DNA of 64,000 bases from positions 26,778 to 90,777 of the forward strand of contig JBFWMF010000014.1 of NCBI GenBank assembly GCA_050251735.1, written 5' to 3'. How positions within the stretch are numbered: the first letter of the stretch is position 1; each line of letters starts with the position of its first letter. Positions 49,841-56,549 of this stretch are shown here, in pieces. The stretch is from Desulfitobacterium sp050251735 (GTDB lineage: Bacteria; Bacillota; Desulfitobacteriia; Desulfitobacteriales; Desulfitobacteriaceae). A program made the position numbers and the translations under genes. A model generated the notes under the pieces. The model saw only the letters and a program-made list of their open reading frames with translations, was not told the origin of the DNA and searched no databases.

Positions 49841-49873
49841 ACGTATAGGTTTTAATTCACGTATAGGTTTTAA
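49841..49873. repeat. 15-bp direct repeat, 18-bp period
   Basis: ACGTATAGGTTTTAA occurs at 49841-49855 and again at 49859-49873, upstream of the MFS gene. The period of about 1.7 helical turns could suit a regulator or be a simple duplication. Confidence 0.7.
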
Positions 49874-49993
49874 GCCGTAGATAGTGTTATTGTTTTCTGG
49901 AACTCTATAAATTATGTTATAATTTTTAATTGACGCAAGTAAAGTTATCGACGGATAAAATCAATGTTTCACTGATGGAGGTAAGAGTGGCAG

Positions 49994-51259
49994 ATGGCAG
50001 GCTTACAAGAACATTCTTATATATATCGAGCATTTCCAGCCTTAACCCATTCCTCATTCCGCTGGTTTTGGGGAGGCCAAATCATATCACTAGTCGGAAC
50101 TTGGACACAAAATATTGGGCAAGTGTGGTTGGTTTTGCAGTTGACCAATTCACCTTTTTTACTCGGCTTGGTCTCGGCAATGCAATTCATACCGACCATG
50201 CTGTTTTCTCTTCAGGCTGGAGCTTGGATTGACCGACTACCTAAACGCAAGGTCCTGATTGTGACCCAGAGTATATTCATGATTTTAGCATTTACCTTGG
50301 CTGTTTTAGTTGGCACTGGAGCTATTCAATATTGGATGCTTGTCACCATGGCTTTTATTCTTGGAATCGCAAATACTTTTGATATCCCGGCCCGCCAAGC
50401 TTTTATTATTGAATTAGTTGGGAGAGAGCATTTGGCCAATGGAATTGCATTGAACTCAGCAATTTTTAATGGGGCTCGCCTCATCGGTCCGGCCATTGCG
50501 GGTATTATCATGGGTTTCTGGGGGCCCATGTGGTGCTTCTTAATCAATGGATTTAGTTTTATTGGCGTGTTGGGGATTTTGATTTTCGTTCAAGCGATAC
50601 CTCATGGCGAAGGGATTATGTCTAAGCATAAATCCTTAAAAGGTGATATTTTTGATGGTTTGAGCTATATAAGAAGAACTCCGCGCATTCTAGTGATCAT
50701 GATAATGATGGGATTTTTGAGTGCCATCGCTATGAATTTTAATGTACTGGTACCAGTGCTTGCCAAAATTGATTTACAGGAAGAGGCTTTAGGATACGGA
50801 CTTTTGATGAGCTCTTTAGGGTTTGGAGCCCTCATTGGAGCCTTAACAGTTGCCATTAGGAGTGCCGAAGGTCCACAACCCCGTTTGCTTCTAGTAGGTG
50901 CCTTCGGTTTGGGGATTTTCAATATTATAGTTGGCTTACAGAATACATATTTCAGCAGCGCGTTGTTTCTTGTCTTCTTAGGCTGGTCAATGATCGTTTT
51001 TTCTGCTTCCGCTAATTCACTTATTCAAATAACTGTGGATGGACCCTATCGGGGAAGAGTTATGAGTGCCTATAACCTTGTTTTTGGTGGTATGATCCCT
51101 GTAGGAAGTCTTTATGCCGGAACATTGTCGGATTTCTGGGGAGCAAAAGTAACCTTTGTCATAAGCGGAATTCTCACTTTAATATTTATGCTGGGGATAG
51201 TTTTTTTACTTAGGCATCTTCGAAAGGGTGAACATCATGAAAATAGCGGTTATATCTGA
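49994..51259 (+). CDS. MFS transporter (MFS_3, enterobactin-exporter-like)
   Basis: A 421-residue major facilitator with 12 predicted TM segments. N-terminal FRWFWGGQIISLVGTWTQNI (key WFWGGQIISLVGTWTQ) and the loop GAWIDRLPKRKVLI near 72-85, plus DIPARQAFIIELVGREHLANGIALN (key PARQAF), fit the EntS-like MFS_3 group. The substrate is probably a small molecule exported by proton antiport. ATG 49994 has GGAGG 12 bases upstream. Overlaps the phosphoesterase gene by 23 bp. Confidence 0.85.
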   Translation: MAGLQEHSYIYRAFPALTHSSFRWFWGGQIISLVGTWTQNIGQVWLVLQLTNSPFLLGLVSAMQFIPTMLFSLQAGAWIDRLPKRKVLIVTQSIFMILAFTLAVLVGTGAIQYWMLVTMAFILGIANTFDIPARQAFIIELVGREHLANGIALNSAIFNGARLIGPAIAGIIMGFWGPMWCFLINGFSFIGVLGILIFVQAIPHGEGIMSKHKSLKGDIFDGLSYIRRTPRILVIMIMMGFLSAIAMNFNVLVPVLAKIDLQEEALGYGLLMSSLGFGALIGALTVAIRSAEGPQPRLLLVGAFGLGIFNIIVGLQNTYFSSALFLVFLGWSMIVFSASANSLIQITVDGPYRGRVMSAYNLVFGGMIPVGSLYAGTLSDFWGAKVTFVISGILTLIFMLGIVFLLRHLRKGEHHENSGYI

Positions 51260-51731
51260 TACGCATTTACGCGAGGGGAAATCTTTACCGAAGTGGGTTT
51301 GGGAGCAGATTGAAGGAGTAGATTTAATTATCCACGCAGGTGATGTGATAAACACTGGTCTTTTAACAGATTTGGAACAGGTTGCTCCACTAGAAGCAGT
51401 ACAAGGAAATTGCGATGGTTGGGAATTAGCTCACTTACCGCAGCGAAAAATAGTTTCCTGCGGGGAGGTAAAAATAGGTTTGACCCATGGTGCTGTAGGA
51501 TCGGGACGCACAACTACCGAAAGAGCCATAAGAAATTTTGAGCATGATCAGGTAGATCTGATAATTTTTGGTCATAGCCACGAACCTTACCTAGAAAACC
51601 GCGGTCCACTACTTTTGTTTAACCCGGGATCTCCTACGGATAAAAGGCGGCAGGCTAGCTATTCGATGGGAATTATTATTATCGAGGGCAAGGAAATAAT
51701 TGCTCAGCATATTTTCTCTGAATCAAGGTGA
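51237..51731 (+). CDS. YfcE/MJ0936-family metallophosphoesterase
   Basis: A 164-residue calcineurin-like phosphoesterase. MKIAVISDTHLREG at the N-terminus, IIHAGDVIN near 37, VQGNCDGWE near 64, LTHGAVG near 87 and IFGHSHEPY near 116 supply the five metal-binding blocks. Homologues hydrolyse phosphodiesters, some 2',3'-cyclic nucleotides. ATG 51237 follows AAGGGTG; it overlaps the MFS gene by 23 bp, so the two are co-transcribed. Confidence 0.9.
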   Translation: MKIAVISDTHLREGKSLPKWVWEQIEGVDLIIHAGDVINTGLLTDLEQVAPLEAVQGNCDGWELAHLPQRKIVSCGEVKIGLTHGAVGSGRTTTERAIRNFEHDQVDLIIFGHSHEPYLENRGPLLLFNPGSPTDKRRQASYSMGIIIIEGKEIIAQHIFSESR

Positions 51732-51735
51732 ATAG

Positions 51736-52320
51736 ATGAAGCATCGGCGAAATAAAGTCAAGCGGGAACATGGGATTATTCAAGATGCCTTGGGTTGGCT
51801 AGAAGAACTAAGCCAAAACCCACAAATTTCCGATATAATACCTGGAGTAATACAAGTTAACCGCTCTCCAGAACGCGGAATCGTTTACAAATACGAAACA
51901 CAAACGGGCTGTAAAATTCTCCTGAAAAGCAATGGGTCGATTCAAGAAGCCTTCGTTGTCACTCAGGAACCAGAATTTGTTCGTCAGTGGGTGGAAACGC
52001 AATTTCCTATCGATAGCAGATCATCAAGCGATCAACAAGAGACGGAAGATGGCAAAAAGATTTCTTCAGGTAAGGAAAAACAAGGTGAGCGTAAAGTAAA
52101 GCAGCGACCAAGGAAAAAGGCGGTACCTGACAAGAGTTCCTTCAACAAGAATAACCAGCATTCGAAAAGGTCTTCTTTATCTGAAAAAAAGATCGAGAGG
52201 ATATATATGAACACTGAAGATTTCGAAGAAAATTTAGGGCGAAGAATAGATGCTAAAACGTACCAGGCCTTAAAGGCATTGCAGAAGGATCTGAAAATGA
52301 ACAAGGGTAAAAAGAATTAG
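51736..52320 (+). CDS. DUF2103-like protein with basic tail
   Basis: 194 residues. The first 85 (HGIIQDALGWLEELSQNPQ, IIPGVIQVNRSPERGIVYK, SNGSIQEAFVVTQEPEF) look like the small DUF2103 predicted metal-binding domain, judged by pattern only. The remainder is a Lys/Arg/Ser-rich, probably disordered tail and a short terminal helix. ATG 51736 follows AAGGTGA and starts four bases after the phosphoesterase stop. Function unknown. Confidence 0.6.
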   Translation: MKHRRNKVKREHGIIQDALGWLEELSQNPQISDIIPGVIQVNRSPERGIVYKYETQTGCKILLKSNGSIQEAFVVTQEPEFVRQWVETQFPIDSRSSSDQQETEDGKKISSGKEKQGERKVKQRPRKKAVPDKSSFNKNNQHSKRSSLSEKKIERIYMNTEDFEENLGRRIDAKTYQALKALQKDLKMNKGKKN

Positions 52321-52341
52321 TACATATGGGAGTGGGATAAT

Positions 52342-53889
52342 TTGGAGCTACAGGGCTTAGGGTCAATTAATTTACCCATAAAAAATACCGGACTTCAACC
52401 GGGGCAGAGATTCCTTGTGGAAGTCATTCAGAAGGATCCTAGTGGGAAGGCTCAAATTCGTCTTGCAGGACAAGTGATCCCTGCCATGCTGGAGATATCC
52501 GTCGAACCTGGAGGGAAGTTCTGGGCTTCAATCCATAAAATTGATGAAAACGGAATTGTACTTGTTCGCGATAATAGTAATTACCCTAGTAAAGATATGC
52601 CCATAGATTCCCAAAGACTGGAGCGATTGTATCTTGAGTTTGCTTCACCAAAGGGAAAATCTTTATCCAATTTATTAAGTGCAGTTCTAACTGATAGTAA
52701 AGGCGCTCAAGTGCCAGCAGACGGCAAGGGCACAACAGTAGTGACGGATGGCAAGGGTGCACCAGTGGTGACGGATGGCAAGGGTGCACCGGTAGTTGCG
52801 GATGGCAAGGGTGCACCGGTAGTTGCGGATGGCAAGGGTGCACCGGTAGTTGCGGATGGCAAGGGCACACCGGTAGTTGCGGATGGCAAGGGTGCACCAG
52901 TGGTGACCGATGGCAAGAGCGCCCCGGTAGTGACGGATGGCAAGGGTGCACCAGTGGTGACGGATGGCAAGGGTGCCCCGGTAGTGACGGATGGCAAGGG
53001 CACACCAGTAGTGACGGATGGGAAAGGTACACCAGTAACGACAGACAGTAAGAGCACATCTGTGCCCATTGACGGTAAGAGTGCACCGGTGCCTATAGAT
53101 GTAAAGGGTACACCGGCGGTTATCGATGGGAAGAGTCTGCCTAGCAATACAGTCATTCAAGAGGCTTCTAATGACGAGCTATTTAATCTTTCCGGAAAAG
53201 AAATGATTACCTCTTTTATAAATAATAATGTTCCCCAGTGGTCGAATCTTGGCACTGATGGCTTTCTGCAGCTTTTTATGCTATTTAAGGGTTTGGGCTT
53301 AGATTATGAACGGAGACTTAAAAATATCGAGACCATGAAAGATGGGGATATCCAGAATTTGCAAATAGAGCTGAAAAAGAGCCTTAAGGGTATCATACTT
53401 TCATTGTTAAATAGTAGTGAGTCTACCGGAAATGAGAAATCCCTCTTTTCCAGTCTTCTGGAGCGCTTAACAGGTCAGCAAATTCTCTTGCAAGCAGGTA
53501 ACCCTGACGCACCTTTTTATCTTATGGAAATACCTCTTCAATCAGAAGGAGAGCTATATACTCAGACTCTAGCCATTAAAGCTTCGCGGAAGGGCAAAAA
53601 AATAGACCTCGATCATTGCCGTTTAGCCCTTCATGCCGAAACCCCTACCTTAGGAGAGCTTGGGCTAGAAGGATGGCTGTATGAAGGTCAATTGACACTT
53701 AAGCTTTTAAGCGAAAATCAGGAAAAGCTACAGACTTTGATTGAGGAAAATTATGAGCCGACCCGTACCATTTTTCACCAAATGGGAATTACCCTTCACC
53801 CCATCGGTGTAGGGCAGCTCAAGACTGCGGAAGAATTCCATCGCTTTCTAAAAGGAGAATTGCGTGAAGGGGTGAACTATCAGGTATGA
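52342..53889 (+). CDS. YlqG/FliK-like protein with 17 nonapeptide repeats
   Basis: A 515-residue protein. The N-terminal 110 residues form a beta-rich domain (QRFLVEVIQKDPSGKAQIRL). Residues about 117-269 are 17 tandem repeats of the type TDGKGAPVV. The C-terminal part (about 290-515) resembles FliK hook-length control C-terminal domains (LEGWLYEGQLTLKLLSENQ). In B. subtilis ylqG-ylqH is the same FliK-like/FlhB-C-like pair outside the flagellar operon, and the FlhB-C-like gene follows here with a 4-bp overlap. TTG 52342 lies after GGGAGTGGGA. A role in secretion-substrate control is inferred from homology. Confidence 0.75.
   Translation: MELQGLGSINLPIKNTGLQPGQRFLVEVIQKDPSGKAQIRLAGQVIPAMLEISVEPGGKFWASIHKIDENGIVLVRDNSNYPSKDMPIDSQRLERLYLEFASPKGKSLSNLLSAVLTDSKGAQVPADGKGTTVVTDGKGAPVVTDGKGAPVVADGKGAPVVADGKGAPVVADGKGTPVVADGKGAPVVTDGKSAPVVTDGKGAPVVTDGKGAPVVTDGKGTPVVTDGKGTPVTTDSKSTSVPIDGKSAPVPIDVKGTPAVIDGKSLPSNTVIQEASNDELFNLSGKEMITSFINNNVPQWSNLGTDGFLQLFMLFKGLGLDYERRLKNIETMKDGDIQNLQIELKKSLKGIILSLLNSSESTGNEKSLFSSLLERLTGQQILLQAGNPDAPFYLMEIPLQSEGELYTQTLAIKASRKGKKIDLDHCRLALHAETPTLGELGLEGWLYEGQLTLKLLSENQEKLQTLIEENYEPTRTIFHQMGITLHPIGVGQLKTAEEFHRFLKGELREGVNYQV
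52690..53148 (+). repeat. 27-bp tandem repeat, 17 units
   Basis: 459 bp of in-frame 27-bp units; the central ten or so are nearly identical at DNA level (GGCAAGGGTGCACCGGTAGT core), while the outer units have diverged. This indicates recent expansion from the centre. Confidence 0.95.
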
Positions 53890-54170
53890 AAGAAAAAGCC
53901 GCTGCCCTGGCTTATGACCATGTTGGAGCCCCAAAAGTCGTAGCGAAAGGCTCCGGGGAAGTAGCTCGCAAAATTATTGAGCAAGCCATTGAATATGGAA
54001 TACCCATTCAAAAAGATGAAATTTTAATTGAGACCCTTATGAAAGTGGAGTATGGGGAAGAGATACCACCTCAGCTCTATCAAGTTGTAGCTGAGCTCTT
54101 AGCTTTTATCTACCGTCTTGACAAGCTAGCCATGAAATCAGCTGCCCAGAAGGTTAATAGCAATACCTAA
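53886..54170 (+). CDS. FlhB C-terminal-domain homologue (YlqH-like)
   Basis: A 94-residue protein equal to the cytoplasmic C-terminal domain of FlhB/YscU without the membrane part. LAYDHVGAPKVVAKGSGEVARKI near 8-30 (key APKVVAKG) aligns with the region after the NPTH autocleavage site, and the NPTH motif itself is absent, as in FhlX/YlqH proteins. It overlaps the FliK-like gene by four bases, showing coupling. No other flagellar gene is in the window. Confidence 0.85.
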   Translation: MKEKAAALAYDHVGAPKVVAKGSGEVARKIIEQAIEYGIPIQKDEILIETLMKVEYGEEIPPQLYQVVAELLAFIYRLDKLAMKSAAQKVNSNT

Positions 54171-54481
54171 GCATCAACTGTGTGTTTTTTAAGATTCAAT
54201 TGACGCCGAGCTAAGACTGTAGCCACCTGCTCATTGTCCCCTAATTGAAAACCGGCGAGACGCCACTCGCGGAATGTTTGCCAGAACTGTTGTTCAGAAA
54301 TGCGACGGGTATATCGCTCGGATTCATCATCGTAAGGCCAGAAAACATCTACCCAAAGCGTCCCTTTATTGGTAAGTACAAGAACGAAATGATTCAATTC
54401 TTGGCTTGGAGACTCGGTGTTTTTCATAAGGATATGGGATCTGCCGCTCGGGAAGTCTGTTTTTAAATAAACGAACTTCAT
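54167..54481 (-). CDS. Hypothetical protein, 104 residues
   Basis: An unrecognised soluble alpha/beta protein (FVYLKTDFPSGRSHILMKN, FVLVLTNKGTLWVDVFWPYDDE) with no membrane segment. ATG 54481 follows AGGAGGATCCAG, a very strong site, so it is likely a real gene. The 3' end overlaps the FlhB-C-like gene by four bases in convergent orientation. Confidence 0.6.
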   Translation of the reverse strand: MKFVYLKTDFPSGRSHILMKNTESPSQELNHFVLVLTNKGTLWVDVFWPYDDESERYTRRISEQQFWQTFREWRLAGFQLGDNEQVATVLARRQLNLKKHTVDA

Positions 54482-54985
54482 CTGGATCCTCCTTTAGCAC
54501 ACACATTTAGGTTGGAACACTATAATTATAGCACTTTAGATGTTAAAAAACGACGACTTGTAGGAATATTCATTCTTTCATTTATAGGAAAGGAAAAACC
54601 GAAGGTAAGACTTATACAATAGTTTATGTTGAGAGAGTGTAAAAGTGAATCGTGAACTAACAGGAGAAGGGCATAAGTTTAGATCAAATTTGGCACTGGT
54701 GCAAAATTTGACATAAACAACTCTTCAGGAAGCTTGCCCCCTTGAAGATTGAATGGAAGAAGAAAGATTAGGACAGAATAAAAATCGATTAAACATTTTG
54801 ACGAAAAATTCTAAGTGATTCGGATGCCAAAAGATAGATAGCGATGTAAGAAAAGGAGATGATCAAGGCTCCTTTTTCTTGATGATGAATTATTTAAAAA
54901 TTTCAAATATTATGATGATTATTACTATAGAATTGTGTATACTATAGATGAGTTTAATCTAAAAATATAAATGGGGGTGTCAAGG
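54482..54985. other. 500-bp intergenic region with orphan terminator
   Basis: No credible ORF. A hairpin AAATTTGGCACTGGTGCAAA with an A/T-rich base lies at about 54688-54711. A terminator-like hairpin AAGAAAAGGAG (54848-54858)/CTCCTTTTTCTT (54869-54880) has no gene in front of it on the plus strand, so a short untranslated transcript may end there. I could not find a convincing promoter for it. Confidence 0.4.
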
Positions 54986-55615
54986 TTGAGGTTAGCCTTA
55001 GAAGTTAATCCGGTCAAGGAATGTCAAAGCTGTGCACGGCGTGATGAACGAGAAGTTTCAGCTCATATCCTCTCGTACCAAATCGCACATCAACTTCTTT
55101 CACGGGTACCGGGACATATGCAAGTAGATGGTAATTTTCTAATTCTTGATCTCGAAGGGCATGCCCCCCTCTATTTTGACTTGAGCCAGGGTTTGGTTCG
55201 GGTTAAAAACTTAAATAATCCATTGGAGCAGCGCTACGATCGAGAAAAAGCTGTCGATGAATTAGCAAGCAAGATTATGGAAGAGGCTCAGATCAATCCT
55301 AGCGATGGGGTTACCATTGATCCCGTAACAAATTTACTTGTGAAGCTGATCGAAATATACCATGCTCGGTGCTGTCTTCATATCGCATCGGCTCAAGTCC
55401 AAGGTGAAAATACGATTTGGGAAATTAAGCTGAATGATGATGGGCCTAGTGGCTGGATTCAGAGTAATCGAATCTTGAGAAATAGTTTTGGGGAAGAAAT
55501 AAACATTGATAATTGGCAACATTTACGACCAGAAAAATTAGCGATGTATGTGTTTGGTTTTTTGGGATTTTGTAGCCATTATCCCAGCCCAATGAAACAG
55601 ACACATTATAATTAG
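54986..55615 (+). CDS. Hypothetical protein with N-terminal CxxC, 209 residues
   Basis: A soluble protein of unknown family, with VKECQSCARRDEREVSAH near 10-27 (one CxxC), a beta-rich middle (NFLILDLEGHAPLYFDLSQG) and a helical C-terminal part ending in several His/Pro/Tyr residues. TTG 54986 follows GGGGGTG; ATG 54971 lies upstream of that site and is less likely. A strong terminator follows. Confidence 0.6.
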   Translation: MRLALEVNPVKECQSCARRDEREVSAHILSYQIAHQLLSRVPGHMQVDGNFLILDLEGHAPLYFDLSQGLVRVKNLNNPLEQRYDREKAVDELASKIMEEAQINPSDGVTIDPVTNLLVKLIEIYHARCCLHIASAQVQGENTIWEIKLNDDGPSGWIQSNRILRNSFGEEINIDNWQHLRPEKLAMYVFGFLGFCSHYPSPMKQTHYN

Positions 55616-55655
55616 CGGTTACCAAAGTATAAAGAAGAATTCTTTATATCACTAT

Positions 55656-55700
55656 AAAAACAAACAAGAAGCCGTCAGAACGTGCTTCTTGTTTGTTTTT
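55656..55700. terminator. Bidirectional terminator
   Basis: AAAAACAAACAAGAAGC (55656-55672) and GCTTCTTGTTTGTTTTT (55684-55700) are perfect reverse complements (17 bp), serving both convergent genes. Confidence 0.9.
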
Positions 55701-55721
55701 ATAGCGTTTAGTTTTATTAGC

Positions 55722-56414
55722 TTAACGTAGAGTTGCCTGCTCGGTCTTTGCTAGCATAACAAGAAATTGTTTAAAGGAAGATTCAAGATTTGGGTTGGGG
55801 ATGCCCTGAAGGAACATGGTTTGGTTCAAAATAACCCGACCAGGCTGAAGGCCGGTGACTTCTATTTGAACATTGGTAATATCTAAAGTCGTGAGTTCGT
55901 CATCGATAAGAAGTTCGAAGGATTTAGCTTTAGGGAAAGTGGCTTCTAATAAAACTGTTTCTGTAGGACGAATCGGAAGCTCATCTATCATAGAGGAGAT
56001 AGCAGGGATTTCTTCTATGCCTTCCATGTCTATCCCCAAAAGATCATTTTTCGTGTCAAGTTTATTAGCTAGGGGAAGAGAGTCTTCCACCTTAGGAAGC
56101 GATGAAATCTCTTTAGGGTTAACGGGGTTTTGTTTGGGAACGCTTTCAGCCGTAATAACGGTAGTTTCAGAACTAGGTAAAGTATGCAGGTCTCCCAAGA
56201 CAAAGGAAGCCTCCAAGAGAAGCTGTTGCATCACGGCAAAATTTGTATTCCAATTGAGTTGGATAGGTGTTTTTTCTACAACTCCCTCAGAAGACATCGT
56301 TACTATAGAATAAACACCCCCTTTGGCTAAAAAGGGTCTCTCAGCGCAACCACTAAGTAAAAAAAGTAAAAGAATGATACACATCCAAAAAGAAATCATA
56401 CGGAGCTTATTCAA
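55722..56414 (-). CDS. Lipoprotein of unknown function
   Basis: A 230-residue lipoprotein precursor. The signal sequence WMCIILLLFLLSGCAERP ends in lipobox LLSGC, so Cys 22-23 would be lipidated and the protein attached to the outer face of the membrane. The mature part has a Ser/Pro/Glu-rich middle (about 80-125) between two small beta-rich regions (GVYSIVTMSSEGVVEKTPIQ and LDITNVQIEVTGLQPGRVIL). Not recognised. ATG 56414 start; divergent from dinG. Confidence 0.7.
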   Translation of the reverse strand: MNKLRMISFWMCIILLLFLLSGCAERPFLAKGGVYSIVTMSSEGVVEKTPIQLNWNTNFAVMQQLLLEASFVLGDLHTLPSSETTVITAESVPKQNPVNPKEISSLPKVEDSLPLANKLDTKNDLLGIDMEGIEEIPAISSMIDELPIRPTETVLLEATFPKAKSFELLIDDELTTLDITNVQIEVTGLQPGRVILNQTMFLQGIPNPNLESSFKQFLVMLAKTEQATLR

Positions 56415-56549
56415 GGTTTGTTCCTCCCAGAAACATTATGAAGAATCAACTGCATTAATTCGCTCTTTCTTAGCCAATCCCTTCTTTTAGTATCTTACAT
56501 TGATTACCTTCGAAAATATGTGTAAAATGACTTCAGAAAGGGGCTTATT

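Noticed and set aside
52690..53148. Regularly spaced repeats that could suggest a CRISPR array
   Set aside because: Units are contiguous 27-bp in-frame coding repeats without unique spacers, and no cas genes are nearby.
52586..53160. Three long overlapping minus-strand ORFs (149-166 codons) opposite the repeat region
   Set aside because: They exist only because a 27-bp repeat keeps all frames open; their products are low-complexity repeats and they lack ribosome binding sites.
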